Shown here piece by piece: positions 34,614 through 43,464 of a DNA stretch of 64,000 nt; position 1 is the stretch's first letter; every line of letters begins with the position of its first letter. This DNA is from Gottschalkiaceae bacterium SANA (GTDB taxonomy: Bacteria > Bacillota > Clostridia > Tissierellales > GPF-1). The stretch spans positions 1,054,001 through 1,118,000 of the forward strand of contig AP028876.1 in NCBI GenBank assembly GCA_036323355.1, written 5' to 3'. The translations under genes were made by a program, and so were the position numbers. The notes below the pieces were generated by a model that was not told where the DNA came from, searched no databases, and saw only the letters and a program-made list of their open reading frames with translations.

Positions 34614-36131
34614 ATGAGAAAAATTATAGTTTTTGATACAACCTTACGAGACGGAGAACAATCTCCTGGATGCAGCATGACAATAGCTGAAAAATTAAGA
34701 ATGGCTCGCCAATTGGAAAAAATGGGGGTTGACGTTCTCGAGGCGGGATTTGCGATTGCTTCTGAAGGGGATTTTAAAGCCATTCAGGCGATATCGAATA
34801 CTTTGAAGAATACCTCGGTTGCTTCTTTGGCACGTTCACTGCCGACTGATATCGATCGGGCATATCAAGCGATCAAAGGCGGCGTAGCACCAAGGATTCA
34901 CACTTTTATTGCAACATCGGATATTCATTTGCAACATAAATTACGTATGACTCGTGAACAAGCCATTGAATCGGCAGTCGCTGCAGTCAAACACGCAAAG
35001 AATTATTTGTCTGATGTCGAGTTTTCTGCGGAGGATGCAACACGATCGGATTGGAACTATTTGACGAAAATTGTTCAGGCGGTCATTCAAGCCGGGGCAA
35101 CCACCGTGAATATCCCCGACACCGTGGGTTACACGACGCCAGAAGAATACTTTGAATTGATCAGTCATTTGAAAAATACCGTGCCAAATATTGAGCAGGC
35201 TAGAATCTCGGTTCATTGTCATAACGATTTGGGCATGGGCGTAGCCAATAGCTGGGCAGCCATTCGAGCGGGCGCCGATCAGGTAGAATGTACCGTAAAT
35301 GGAATTGGTGAACGGGCTGGAAACGCCGCTTTGGAAGAAATTGTAATGGCCATGCATACCCGACGGGAAAAGATGCAGGTGGAGTGTGGGATCGTTACAT
35401 CGGAGATTGCAAGATCCAGCGAATTGTTATCATCGATTACCGGTGTAAAAGTGCAGCCGCACAAGGCGATTGTGGGTGCTAATGCTTTTGCTCATGAATC
35501 GGGCATTCATCAACACGGCATGTTGAGTAATCGTACGACCTATGAAATTATGACACCGGAAAGCGTGGGGATTAAACAAACCCGTTTGGTTTTGGGCAAA
35601 CATTCTGGCAAACATGCCTTAAAGGATCGTATTAAGGAACTGGGTTATGAAATTCAAAAAGATGAGTTTGAAAAAATATTCGAGCAATTCAAGGCCCTTT
35701 GTGATCGCAAGAAAACCATTTATGATGATGATTTGGAAGCATTATTGGCAAGCAAGGTGGATGAAGCTGCTGAACATTATCGTTTGAACCGATTTGTGAT
35801 TAACACTGGGAATGATATGACATCGACAGCAGCGGTTGTAATTGAGCACAAGGATGAAGTTATTGAAAAAGTAGCATTTGGAGACGGCCCAATTGATGCA
35901 GCCTACCAGGCAATTCGAAAGGTGATTCCAGCCGAAATTCAATTGATTGAGTATAATATTGATGCCGTAACAGGTGGCGGAGATGCCCAGGGCGAGGTTC
36001 GTTTAAAGCTTGAAATTGACGGAGAGCCGGTGTCCGGTCGTGGGGTTAGTACGGATATTATCGAGTCTAGCATCAAGGCATTCTTGCATGGTGTGAATCG
36101 ATGGGAACAGCGAAAGGAGCGACAAGCATGA
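34614..36131 (+). CDS. leuA: 2-Isopropylmalate synthase
   Basis: 505 residues; starts at the ATG after AGGAAGTGATGGC, just downstream of the T-box terminator. Condenses acetyl-CoA with 2-oxoisovalerate, the committed step to leucine. Metal and substrate motifs [28 protein letters not shown] and [14 protein letters not shown] are present, with [10 protein letters not shown] in the linker and a C-terminal LeuA regulatory domain (about 385-505) that would bind leucine. Stop overlaps leuC as ATGA. Confidence 0.97.
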   Translation: MRKIIVFDTTLRDGEQSPGCSMTIAEKLRMARQLEKMGVDVLEAGFAIASEGDFKAIQAISNTLKNTSVASLARSLPTDIDRAYQAIKGGVAPRIHTFIATSDIHLQHKLRMTREQAIESAVAAVKHAKNYLSDVEFSAEDATRSDWNYLTKIVQAVIQAGATTVNIPDTVGYTTPEEYFELISHLKNTVPNIEQARISVHCHNDLGMGVANSWAAIRAGADQVECTVNGIGERAGNAALEEIVMAMHTRREKMQVECGIVTSEIARSSELLSSITGVKVQPHKAIVGANAFAHESGIHQHGMLSNRTTYEIMTPESVGIKQTRLVLGKHSGKHALKDRIKELGYEIQKDEFEKIFEQFKALCDRKKTIYDDDLEALLASKVDEAAEHYRLNRFVINTGNDMTSTAAVVIEHKDEVIEKVAFGDGPIDAAYQAIRKVIPAEIQLIEYNIDAVTGGGDAQGEVRLKLEIDGEPVSGRGVSTDIIESSIKAFLHGVNRWEQRKERQA

Positions 36132-37402
36132 AAATGACCATGACACAAAAGATTTTTGCTCAAGCCTGCGGAAAGACCAAGGTGGAGGCCGGGGAGTTTA
36201 TTTTGGCTAACCTGGATATTGTCTTAGGCAATGATATTACCACACCTGTTGCTCAAGACGCCTTTGAGCGAATGGAAGCGGGTAAGGTCTTTGATCAAGA
36301 CAAGGTCGTGATCGTTCCGGATCACTTTACGCCAAATCGCGATATTCGCGCAGCCATGCAATGTCAAAAGGTAAGAAATTTCGCTCATGCACAAGAAATC
36401 ACAAACTATTTCGAGGTTGGTCAAGTGGGCATCGAGCATGCCTTGCTTCCTGAAAAGGGATTGGTCAGTGCGGGACAGGTGATTATTGGAGCCGATTCCC
36501 ATACCTGTACCTATGGCGCTTTAGGCGCTTTTGCCACCGGTGTTGGTAGCACCGATATGGCGGCGGGTATGGCCATGGGTAAGACTTGGTTTCGTGTTCC
36601 AGAAGCTATTCGAGTGGAATTGACGGGCACGATGCCCAAATGGGTATCGGGCAAGGATGTGATTTTGCATTTGATCGGCTTGCTGGGTGTTGATGGGGCA
36701 ACTTATCAGTCTTTGGAGTTTGTGGGAGACGGCATCGCCAATCTTTCCATGGATGATCGTTTCACCATTGCCAATATGGCCATTGAAGCAGGGGCAAAAA
36801 ACGGAATTTTCCCTGTAGATGAGAAGACTCTAGCCTATTTGAAGGAATCTGGAGCCAAGGAACCGAAGATTTTTGAAGCGGATCGGGATGCTGAATATGT
36901 GCGTGAGGTGAAAATCGATTTGGCTAGCTTGTCACCGACGGTAGCCTTTCCACATTTGCCGGAAAATACCAAACGAATCGAAGAGGTGGCAGAGATCGTC
37001 ATTGATCAAGTAGTCATCGGATCTTGTACCAACGGACGTTTGGAAGATCTTCGCATGGCGGCCGAGGTGTTTAAAGGACGCAAGATTAAGAAGGGTGTGC
37101 GGGTCTTGATCTTCCCGGCAACCCAGAAGATCTATCGACAAGCCATGCATGCCGGATACTTTGATATCTTTCTGGATGCAGGCGCTGTGATTAGTCCTCC
37201 AACCTGTGGACCCTGTTTGGGTGGACATATGGGGATATTGGCAAAGGGCGAGCGTGCTGTTGCTACAACCAATCGAAACTTTGTGGGCCGCATGGGTCAT
37301 GTGGAGTCTGAGGTGTATTTGGCTAGTCCGGCAGTTGCAGCGGAATCCGCCATTCAAGGAATCATCGCGGCACCAGGCACGTGGGCGAAGGAGGGCAAAT
37401 AA
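36128..37402 (+). CDS. leuC: 3-Isopropylmalate dehydratase large subunit
   Basis: 424 residues from the ATG overlapping the leuA stop, preceded by AAAGGAGC. Aconitase-type protein with the 4Fe-4S cysteines in VIGSCTNGR and [14 protein letters not shown], and [23 protein letters not shown]. Isomerises 2- to 3-isopropylmalate with LeuD. The length fits the compact archaeal/clostridial LeuC type. Confidence 0.96.
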   Translation: MKMTMTQKIFAQACGKTKVEAGEFILANLDIVLGNDITTPVAQDAFERMEAGKVFDQDKVVIVPDHFTPNRDIRAAMQCQKVRNFAHAQEITNYFEVGQVGIEHALLPEKGLVSAGQVIIGADSHTCTYGALGAFATGVGSTDMAAGMAMGKTWFRVPEAIRVELTGTMPKWVSGKDVILHLIGLLGVDGATYQSLEFVGDGIANLSMDDRFTIANMAIEAGAKNGIFPVDEKTLAYLKESGAKEPKIFEADRDAEYVREVKIDLASLSPTVAFPHLPENTKRIEEVAEIVIDQVVIGSCTNGRLEDLRMAAEVFKGRKIKKGVRVLIFPATQKIYRQAMHAGYFDIFLDAGAVISPPTCGPCLGGHMGILAKGERAVATTNRNFVGRMGHVESEVYLASPAVAAESAIQGIIAAPGTWAKEGK

Positions 37403-37896
37403 TGAATCAAGCATTTTGTTACGGGGATCATATCGATACCGATGTGATTATTCCCGCTCGTTTTTTAGATACCAGCGACGCCAAGGTCTTGGGCGGATAT
37501 TGCATGATGGATTTGGATCCGGATTTTGTGAACCAAGTGAGTCAAGGGGATTTGATCGTTGCGGGTGAGAATTTTGGCTGTGGGTCTTCACGTGAGCATG
37601 CGCCTTTGGCTATTCTTGGCGCAGGAGTCAGTTGTGTCATTGCCAAGAGTTTTGCGCGAATTTTCTTTAGGAATGCCATCAATGTAGGCCTACCCATTGT
37701 GGCTTGTCCAGAGGCGGTAGAGGGGATTGAGAATGGTGATACCATTACCGTGGATCTTGCTGCCGGCATCATCAAAAATGAAACGAAGAACGCAAGGTGG
37801 CAGATGCCACCTTATCCGCAGTTTTTACAGGAATTGATTGCCATGGGTGGATTGGAAAACTACGTGAAGAAGCAGAAGGAGGGGCAAAATGTTTAA
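37402..37896 (+). CDS. leuD: 3-Isopropylmalate dehydratase small subunit
   Basis: 164 residues; swivelling domain partner of LeuC with the hallmark NFGCGSSREHAP and DTDVIIPARFL. The ATG shares one base with the leuC stop, with GGAGG upstream. Small size matches the compact LeuC partner. Confidence 0.96.
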   Translation: MNQAFCYGDHIDTDVIIPARFLDTSDAKVLGGYCMMDLDPDFVNQVSQGDLIVAGENFGCGSSREHAPLAILGAGVSCVIAKSFARIFFRNAINVGLPIVACPEAVEGIENGDTITVDLAAGIIKNETKNARWQMPPYPQFLQELIAMGGLENYVKKQKEGQNV

Positions 37897-38950
37897 ACTA
37901 TGCGTTTGTCCTGGTGATGGAATTGGTCCCGAGGTCACAAAAGCTGCCATAGCGGTATTTGAGACACTTGCCAACCAGGCAGGAATTGATTATGAAATCA
38001 ATGAGGCATTAATCGGTGGAGCGGCCATTGATGCAACGGGCCAACCCTTCCCTGAGTCAGCGAAGGTGCTTGCACTGGCATCGGATGCCGTATTTTTAGG
38101 CGCTGTTGGGGGAGACAAGTGGAATGAAATACCCGTTGCCCTTCGCCCGGAGCGGGGCCTTTTGGCCTTACGTTCAGCCTTGCAGACCTATGCCAATCTT
38201 CGACCGGTTCAAATGTTTGCTGGATTGGAAGATATGTCACCGCTGAAAGCGGACCGCATGAAAAATGGTATTGATATGGTGATTGTGCGAGAATTAACTG
38301 GAGGCATTTATTTCGGTGCCCGTCAAGAAGGTGATGATGCTGCCTCCGATGAGGAAAAATACACCCGAGAAGAAATTACTCGGATTGCCCATGTGGCATT
38401 TCAAACAGCCCAAAGCCGAGACAAAAGAGTGACCAGTGTGGATAAAGCCAATGTCTTGGCAAGTTCCCGCCTGTGGAGACGTGTGATGGAAGAAGTGGCT
38501 CGTGACTATCCTGATGTTGTTTTGGATCATCTTTACGTCGATAATGCCGCCATGCAATTGATCCGGGATCCCGGCCAATTTGATGTGATGGTGACCAATA
38601 ATATTTTTGGAGATATCTTGTCTGATGAGGCGAGTGTTTTGGTGGGTTCTATCGGTCTCTTGCCTTCTGCTTCCATCGGAGAAAGCAAGGCTTTGTATGA
38701 ACCCATTCATGGATCCGCGCCAGATATTGCAGGACAGGGAAAGGCAAATCCCGTAGCGGCGATTCTTTCTATAGCCATGCTTTATACCCACAGTTTGAAA
38801 CGAAAGGACCTGGCTGAACAAATTGAAAAAGCCGTTTCTGCAGTTTTAGAAGGTGGCGAGCGTACCGGCGATTTGATGCAGCCGGGCTGCCAAATGCGAA
38901 CAACTGAACAACTTACAGAGGCAATTGTCCGTGAAATTACGAAGAAATAA
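37889..38950 (+). CDS. leuB: 3-Isopropylmalate dehydrogenase
   Basis: 353 residues; oxidatively decarboxylates 3-isopropylmalate to 2-oxoisocaproate with NAD. GDGIGPEVT at the N-terminus, RELTGGIYFG, VDKANVLASSRLWR, the metal-binding DNAAMQLIRDP and the NAD-binding HGSAPDIAGQGKANPVA are intact. Overlaps leuD by 8 bases. No strong terminator follows before the ilv promoter. Confidence 0.97.
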   Translation: MFKLCVCPGDGIGPEVTKAAIAVFETLANQAGIDYEINEALIGGAAIDATGQPFPESAKVLALASDAVFLGAVGGDKWNEIPVALRPERGLLALRSALQTYANLRPVQMFAGLEDMSPLKADRMKNGIDMVIVRELTGGIYFGARQEGDDAASDEEKYTREEITRIAHVAFQTAQSRDKRVTSVDKANVLASSRLWRRVMEEVARDYPDVVLDHLYVDNAAMQLIRDPGQFDVMVTNNIFGDILSDEASVLVGSIGLLPSASIGESKALYEPIHGSAPDIAGQGKANPVAAILSIAMLYTHSLKRKDLAEQIEKAVSAVLEGGERTGDLMQPGCQMRTTEQLTEAIVREITKK

Positions 38951-38992
38951 CGATAACCGTAAAAGATTATTAAAAAAATGAAACAAAATGTG

Positions 38993-39021
38993 TTGACAAG
39001 GGGTGATTAGCCCCTTATAAT
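38993..39021 (+). promoter_or_regulatory. Consensus promoter of the first ilv cluster
   Basis: TTGACA (38993-38998), 17-base spacer, TATAAT (39016-39021). The first leader-peptide gene starts 69 bases after the -10 box. Confidence 0.9.
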
Positions 39022-39090
39022 CAGATTAATATTACGAATTGATTTACGAAACTGAACTTTCTGAAAGCAGTCTAAATTGGAGTGAAGATC

Positions 39091-39243
39091 ATGAATGCAA
39101 TGAACACAATCTTTTCAAACAATTTGAATATGCTCGTCCTCGTCTTGGTCCCTGTGCTCGTCGCACTCGTGGGCCTAGTCGTCGTGGTCGAAAATAAAAT
39201 TCAAAATTGTTGCGAAAGATCGAACCCATTGTATCTATGTTAA
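39091..39243 (+). CDS. ilv leader peptide 1 (Leu/Val-rich attenuation peptide)
   Basis: 50 codons with GGAGTGA before the ATG. The peptide begins MNAMNTIFSNNLNM, continues with LVLVLVPVLVALVGLVVVV (residues 15-33; 6 Leu and 10 Val codons, mostly CTC and GTC) and ends CCERSNPLYLC. The stop lies 17 bases before a strong terminator. This is the layout of a ribosome-mediated attenuator: slow decoding of Leu/Val codons would alter RNA folding and permit readthrough into ilv. Two related genes occur at 39350 and 43294 with the same N- and C-terminal sequences. I recognise no described family with the PLYLC ending. Confidence 0.82.
   Translation: MNAMNTIFSNNLNMLVLVLVPVLVALVGLVVVVENKIQNCCERSNPLYLC
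39147..39175 (+). promoter_or_regulatory. Conserved 29-nt hairpin in leader 1
   Basis: GGTCC (39147) pairs with GGGCC (39171) and TGC (39155) with GCA (39163) around loop TCGTC. It starts 56 bases after the ATG, exactly as in leader 3, and corresponds to 29-nt hairpins in leaders 2 and 3 with different but complementary inner bases. Confidence 0.65.
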
Positions 39244-39260
39244 ATTTGGTAAAATATACC

Positions 39261-39296
39261 AAACGGGGCGTTCTTCGGAACGGCCCGTTTTTTTAT
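39261..39296 (+). terminator. Attenuator terminator 1 (UUCG loop)
   Basis: AAACGGGGCGTTC, loop TTCG, GAACGGCCCGTTT, then a T-run. The same hairpin with minor changes follows leaders 2 and 3. Confidence 0.93.
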
Positions 39297-39349
39297 ATGA
39301 AAAAACATTTATCTCATTATTCTAAAGGAATACAAGTGGAGTAAAAATT

Positions 39350-39559
39350 ATGAATACAATGAAATCGACTTTCTTAAACAACTTGAATATGACTGGCTCA
39401 AACGTGTCAGCATTAGCACTTCTCTTGGTCTGCCTACTCGTCGTAGTCGTGGACCTCTTCTGCGTGCTCGTGAATATGATCCTCGTCGATCGAGTCGTCG
39501 TCCTGAGAGAAAAAGTTCAACCTGTTTTCGAAAGAATGAACCCATTGTATCTGTGTTAA
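39350..39559 (+). CDS. ilv leader peptide 2 (Leu/Val-rich attenuation peptide)
   Basis: 69 codons with GTGGAGT before the ATG. Starts MNTMKSTFLNNLNM, like leader 1, has a hydrophobic core with ALALLLVCLLVVVV and a second Val/Leu stretch (VLVNMILVDRVVVL), and ends ERMNPLYLC. It is about 19 residues longer than its relatives. No convincing promoter lies between terminator 1 and this gene, so it seems to be read only by transcripts that passed the first attenuator. A matching terminator follows its stop. Confidence 0.8.
   Translation: MNTMKSTFLNNLNMTGSNVSALALLLVCLLVVVVDLFCVLVNMILVDRVVVLREKVQPVFERMNPLYLC
39427..39455 (+). promoter_or_regulatory. Conserved 29-nt hairpin in leader 2
   Basis: GGTC (39427) pairs with GACC (39452) and CTAC (39434) with GTAG (39443) around loop TCGTC. 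The inner pairs differ from leader 1 (TGC/GCA) on both sides, as expected if the structure is selected. Confidence 0.65.
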
Positions 39560-39574
39560 CATGGATATGTATTT

Positions 39575-39607
39575 AAACGGGATGTTCTTCGGAACGTCCC
39601 GTTTTTT
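39575..39607 (+). terminator. Attenuator terminator 2 (UUCG loop)
   Basis: AAACGGGATGTTC, loop TTCG, GAACGTCCCGTTT, then T-run. Relative to terminator 1 the stem changes CG/CG positions to AT/GT while keeping pairing. Confidence 0.93.
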
Positions 39608-39739
39608 AATGCTGAATAGATCTTCGTTACACATTTAGCGGAGGGTTCAATCTGCTAATAAGTGGTGAAATGAAGATGGTCTGTCTGGAACAAGCTTCAA
39701 GGCAGAATTCATGTGATGAAGCCAAAGGAGGAAAAAACA

Positions 39740-39982
39740 ATGCAAACAATTTATGCGAAATTGGACAAGGGAATGGATAGTTTTATCCGCGTATCCAATA
39801 CCTTAAGACGAAAAGAATATGAAATTACTGGAATGAATTTGCAGGCAATCACCTCTGAAGCGGGCAGTCATGAAATGCATATTCATTTGCAGGGAAGCAA
39901 TCCGATGACAGCCAATCGAGCCATGAGGCAATTGGCAAAATTGATTGATGTTAATTCGATTCAATTAATCAGGGAAGCCTAA
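39740..39982 (+). CDS. ilvM: Acetolactate synthase small subunit, ACT-only (copy 1)
   Basis: 80 residues forming one ACT domain, the size of IlvM-type regulatory subunits. It should bind the catalytic IlvB subunit and may confer valine sensitivity. AAAGGAGG precedes the ATG at 39740. The first 76 residues are identical to the next gene, showing a recent tandem duplication; only the last residues differ (IREA against VK). It is the first structural gene after the two attenuators, about 130 bases past terminator 2. Confidence 0.88.
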   Translation: MQTIYAKLDKGMDSFIRVSNTLRRKEYEITGMNLQAITSEAGSHEMHIHLQGSNPMTANRAMRQLAKLIDVNSIQLIREA

Positions 39983-39995
39983 GGAGGAGATAATC

Positions 39996-40232
39996 ATGCA
40001 AACCATTTATGCGAAATTGGACAAGGGAATGGATAGTTTTATCCGCGTATCCAATACACTGAGAAGAAAAGAATATGAAATTACTGGAATGAATTTGCAG
40101 GCAATCACCTCTGAAGCGGGCAGCCATGAAATGCATATTCATTTGCAGGGAAGCAATCCGATGACAGCCAATCGAGCCATGAGGCAATTAGCAAAGTTGA
40201 TTGACGTTAATTCGATTCAACTAGTCAAGTAA
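39996..40232 (+). CDS. ilvM: Acetolactate synthase small subunit, ACT-only (copy 2)
   Basis: 78 residues, 13 bases after copy 1 and nearly identical to it at DNA level apart from scattered third-position changes. Same ACT-domain features (RVSNTLRRKEYEITGMNL). Two intact copies in a row imply either dosage selection for the small subunit or a duplication too young to have been resolved. A decayed third copy follows. Confidence 0.88.
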   Translation: MQTIYAKLDKGMDSFIRVSNTLRRKEYEITGMNLQAITSEAGSHEMHIHLQGSNPMTANRAMRQLAKLIDVNSIQLVK

Positions 40233-40237
40233 GCAGA

Positions 40238-40323
40238 GAAATAAACCCTATGACAGCCAATCAAGCCATGCGGAAATTAGCAAAGCTTGTTGATGTAACA
40301 TCTATATAATTAACTAAGGAGGA
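40238..40323 (+). pseudogene. Truncated third ilvM copy (3' remnant)
   Basis: In frame, 40247 onward reads [19 protein letters not shown], then a TAA where the intact genes have CAA (Gln), then LTKEEV and a stop. This matches the end of the ilvM copy at 43520 ([12 protein letters not shown]) and sits directly before ilvC with the same AAGGAGGAAGTATAAA junction. It is therefore the tail of the ancestral ilvM of this cluster, its 5' part lost, probably by unequal recombination. Confidence 0.8.
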
Positions 40324-40332
40324 AGTATAAAA

Positions 40333-41334
40333 ATGGCGAAAATGTATTATGACGATGATGCGAAATTTGAGGTAATTGCAGGAAAAACGGTGGCGATCTT
40401 AGGCTTTGGAAGCCAGGGTCATGCTCATGCGCTGAACTTGAAAGAGAGTGGTGCTTCTGTAATCGTAGGTTTGTATGAAGGAAGTCGATCTTGGCCCAAG
40501 GCTGAGGAAATGGGATTACAAGTTATGACGGTTGCTGAGGCAACAAAAGCATCTGATGTAATCATGATGCTCTTGCCAGATACACGTCAAGCAAGTGTCT
40601 ATGAAACAGAAGTTGCCCCTTATCTGGAAGCAGGAAAAGCCCTTGCTTTTGCTCATGGATTCAACATTCATTACAACCAAATTCGACCGCCCAAGGATAT
40701 CGATGTATTTATGGTAGCACCTAAGGGACCGGGTCATTTGGTTCGACGTGTCTATCAAGAGGGTATGGGCGTACCGGCACTCTTCGCAATCTATCAGGAT
40801 GCGACAGGCCAAGCGAGAGACATTGCTATGGCATACGCCAAAGGCATTGGCGCCATGAGGGCTGGTATCTTGGAAACGACTTTTATGGAAGAAACGGAAA
40901 CGGATCTTTTCGGCGAGCAGGCAGTCCTTTGTGGCGGCGTGACCGAGTTGATCAAGGCGGGATTTGATACCTTGACTGAAGCTGGATATCAAGAGGAAGT
41001 TGCATACTTTGAGTGTCTTCATGAAATGAAGTTGATCGTTGACCTTTTCTATGAAGGTGGATTTGAAAAGATGAGAGACTCAATCAGTAACACAGCTGAG
41101 TATGGTGATTACGTAACAGGCACGCGAATCATCACCGATGATACCAGAGCGGAGATGAAATCAGTTTTGGCTGAAATCCAAGACGGTACCTTCGCAAAAA
41201 ATTGGATTATGGAAAATCGAATCAATCAACCAACCTTTGTAGCGGCACGTCGCATTCAAAATGCACATCCAATTGTAGCGGTTGGAAAAAGACTTCGTTC
41301 TATGATGAGTTGGATCGGTGGGAAAGACGCGTAG
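40333..41334 (+). CDS. ilvC: Ketol-acid reductoisomerase (copy 1)
   Basis: 333 residues, class I KARI. Isomerises and reduces acetolactate or acetohydroxybutyrate using NAD(P)H and Mg. Rossmann motif [13 protein letters not shown] (about 25-37); the cofactor loop [12 protein letters not shown] carries Ser-Arg-Ser, typical of NADPH preference. Metal-binding residues lie in [16 protein letters not shown] and [14 protein letters not shown]. Roughly nine tenths identical to the copy at 43767, whose surroundings are also similar. Confidence 0.97.
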   Translation: MAKMYYDDDAKFEVIAGKTVAILGFGSQGHAHALNLKESGASVIVGLYEGSRSWPKAEEMGLQVMTVAEATKASDVIMMLLPDTRQASVYETEVAPYLEAGKALAFAHGFNIHYNQIRPPKDIDVFMVAPKGPGHLVRRVYQEGMGVPALFAIYQDATGQARDIAMAYAKGIGAMRAGILETTFMEETETDLFGEQAVLCGGVTELIKAGFDTLTEAGYQEEVAYFECLHEMKLIVDLFYEGGFEKMRDSISNTAEYGDYVTGTRIITDDTRAEMKSVLAEIQDGTFAKNWIMENRINQPTFVAARRIQNAHPIVAVGKRLRSMMSWIGGKDA

Positions 41335-41367
41335 GAATAGATCAGGTTAGAATAAAGGAGGGTCACG

Positions 41368-43029
41368 ATGAAGGGCGCAGAAATCGTATTAGAAGTTTTG
41401 AAAAGAGAAAACGTTGAGCTCATGTTTGGATACCCGGGTGCAACCGTAATCCCTTTGTATGATGCCCTGTATCGTGCAGATGACGCCCCGCGTCATATTC
41501 GAACGGTTCATGAGCAGCATGCTGTTCATGCAGCGGACGGATACGCACGGGCTTCGGGGAAACCGGGGGTTTGCTTGGTGACAAGCGGTCCTGGTGCATC
41601 CAATACCATTACGGGATTGGCAAATGCCTACATGGATTCAATCCCCATGGTCGTCATTACTGGTCAAGTGCCCACATCCTTATTGGGCCAAGATGCCTTT
41701 CAGGAATTGGATATAACAGGGATTACTTTCTCGATTACTAAGCACAGCTATTTGGTGCGGCATGTTGATGAGTTGGCTCAAGTGATGACAGAAGCCTTTA
41801 AGATTGCATGCAGCGGTCGTCCAGGACCTGTTTTGGTTGATATTCCTAAGGATATCTTCTTGGCGGAGACAAGACCCGATTGGAAGGCTATCGATCAGAT
41901 TCAGGGAGAAATTTTTGACACGTCTCTTGGCCATGAAATCAAGGAAGCGGTTCAAATGATCAAGGAGTCGGAAAGACCAATTATCTTGGCCGGCGGTGGT
42001 GTAAGAATGTCAGGTGCGGAAGCAGAATTGGTTGCATTTGCCGAGAAGACACAGATTCCGATTGCCAATAGCCTGATGGGTTTGGCTACCATTGATCGCG
42101 CAAATCCTTTGTCGATAGGCATGATCGGGATGCATGGTCATAAGCATGGTAATTTGGCGGTGACTCAAAGTGATTTGATCTTGGCCATCGGTACACGGTT
42201 TAGCAATCGTGTAGTTGGCAAGCGTAGTAGTTTTGGAAAGAACGCCAAGATTATTCATATCGATTTGGATCCCACAGAATTTGGAAAAGTAGTCGAACAT
42301 AGCTTGGCCATACCCGGGGATGTCAAAGCGATTTTGACTGAAATGACAGAGGCTGTTTCATCCGCTGAGCGTCCAGTCTGGTTGCAACGCATTCGTGATT
42401 GGCAAAATGGAGAGGCTTCTAATCGAGAGGTCGGATTCACACCGAAAAACATCTTAAGACAGATTAATCAGGCGACTGATCCTCGGGCGACTTTGGTTAC
42501 AGATGTGGGCCAGCATCAAATGTGGACTGCGCAGTATTGGGATTTTAAACAGTCGGAAGATTTTATTACTTCTGGGGGACTTGGTACTATGGGTTTTGGT
42601 GCGGGAGCAGCCATTGGAGCTTCTATGGCAAAGCCGGGGCATCCAACGATCTTGATTACGGGTGACGGAAGCTTTCGGATGTCAACCCCGGAACTTTTAA
42701 CGATTGCACGCTATCAATTACCAATTTTCATTGTGGTTATGAACAACCGAGCCTTAGGCATGGTGAGACAATGGCAATATCTTTTTGGCGATGAGCGATA
42801 TGCTGAAACGGATACGGATGAAACCATGAGCTTTGAAAAACTGGCAGCTGTTTACGATATTCCGGGTGCAACAGTGAGTACAATGGAAGAATTACAGGCC
42901 GTTATGGATGGTCGTAAATGGGAAGGTGGACCTTTCTTGATGGAAGTTCGGATCGAGAAAACCCATCAAGTATATCCCATGGTGTCACCGGGAAAAACCA
43001 TTGATCATGTCATCACGGAAAAAAAGTAA
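41368..43029 (+). CDS. ilvB: Acetolactate synthase large subunit (copy 1)
   Basis: 553-residue ThDP enzyme. Catalytic glutamate in VHEQHAVHAADGYARASG; ThDP-Mg motif GDGSFRMSTPELLTIARYQ ending in MNNRALG; FAD-type central domain around GTRFSNRVVGKR. The N-terminal loop reads GYPGATVIPLYDAL, where the second cluster and most AHAS have GYPGGAV, a small difference by the active site. Start has GGAGGG upstream. A terminator follows, ending cluster one. Confidence 0.96.
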   Translation: MKGAEIVLEVLKRENVELMFGYPGATVIPLYDALYRADDAPRHIRTVHEQHAVHAADGYARASGKPGVCLVTSGPGASNTITGLANAYMDSIPMVVITGQVPTSLLGQDAFQELDITGITFSITKHSYLVRHVDELAQVMTEAFKIACSGRPGPVLVDIPKDIFLAETRPDWKAIDQIQGEIFDTSLGHEIKEAVQMIKESERPIILAGGGVRMSGAEAELVAFAEKTQIPIANSLMGLATIDRANPLSIGMIGMHGHKHGNLAVTQSDLILAIGTRFSNRVVGKRSSFGKNAKIIHIDLDPTEFGKVVEHSLAIPGDVKAILTEMTEAVSSAERPVWLQRIRDWQNGEASNREVGFTPKNILRQINQATDPRATLVTDVGQHQMWTAQYWDFKQSEDFITSGGLGTMGFGAGAAIGASMAKPGHPTILITGDGSFRMSTPELLTIARYQLPIFIVVMNNRALGMVRQWQYLFGDERYAETDTDETMSFEKLAAVYDIPGATVSTMEELQAVMDGRKWEGGPFLMEVRIEKTHQVYPMVSPGKTIDHVITEKK

Positions 43030-43035
43030 AAAGAC

Positions 43036-43087
43036 CATCTTGTCATTCAGTTTCGTGATTCGGATCTGAGTGACAAGGTGTTTTTTG
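43036..43087 (+). terminator. Terminator of the first ilv cluster
   Basis: ATCTTGTCATTCAG (43041 onward) pairs with CTGAGTGACAAGGT across a 14-base loop, followed by a T-run. Confidence 0.85.
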
Positions 43088-43212
43088 TTGTTGAAGAAGA
43101 TAAAGATTGGACGAAAATGAGAGTTGACCAGCCCGGGAAAGCACTTGTCCGTGAAAAAACACAACAAAAAGCGTTTTCCTATCCAAATATTAAATAAAAG
43201 ACACAATAGTCG

Positions 43213-43241
43213 TTGACAATCCCCGAATGGACCTATATAAT
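43213..43241 (+). promoter_or_regulatory. Consensus promoter of the second ilv cluster
   Basis: TTGACA (43213-43218), 17-base spacer, TATAAT (43236-43241), 52 bases ahead of the third leader-peptide gene. Confidence 0.9.
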
Positions 43242-43293
43242 TGCACTAATATCATTACATTTCAGAAATTGGTTGAAAATTGGAGAGAAAATC

Positions 43294-43455
43294 ATGAATA
43301 CTTTGAATAGCGTTTTTTCTAACAATTTGCATATAATTATTATTATTCTGGTCCTCGAGCTAATCGTGCTCGCGGGCCTAGACGTCGTGTTTAAAAAGAA
43401 TAATTTGAATTGTTACGAAAGAAACCACCCACTGTATTTATGTTTAAATGAATAA
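43294..43455 (+). CDS. ilv leader peptide 3 (Ile-rich attenuation peptide)
   Basis: 53 codons with TTGGAGAG before the ATG. Begins MNTLNSVFSNNLH, then IIIIILVLELIVLAGLDVV (residues 14-32), and ends NCYERNHPLYLC plus three extra residues LNE. The five consecutive Ile codons (43333-43347) abut the conserved hairpin that begins at 43350, so a ribosome waiting for Ile-tRNA would melt it. The PLYLC motif falls at residues 46-50, exactly as in leader 1. Predicted to sense isoleucine, with Leu and Val as secondary inputs, and to control the ilvM-ilvC-ilvD-ilvB cluster. Confidence 0.82.
   Translation: MNTLNSVFSNNLHIIIIILVLELIVLAGLDVVFKKNNLNCYERNHPLYLCLNE
43350..43378 (+). promoter_or_regulatory. Conserved 29-nt hairpin in leader 3
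   Basis: GGTCC (43350) pairs with GGGCC (43374) and CGAGC (43356) with GCTCG (43368) around loop TAATCGT. It has the same length and the same offset from the ATG as in leader 1 but an unrelated, still complementary inner stem. Confidence 0.7.
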
Positions 43456-43464
43456 ACATGATCT

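Noticed and set aside
39348-39545. Minus-strand open frame opposite leader 2
   Set aside because: Arg/Ser-rich composition arises from the complement of GTC/CTC runs; it has no ribosome site, and the plus-strand leader explains the region.
39740-40323. Direct repeats of about 240 bases considered as a non-coding repeat array
   Set aside because: The units are intact coding genes with ribosome sites; it is gene duplication, not CRISPR or a satellite repeat.
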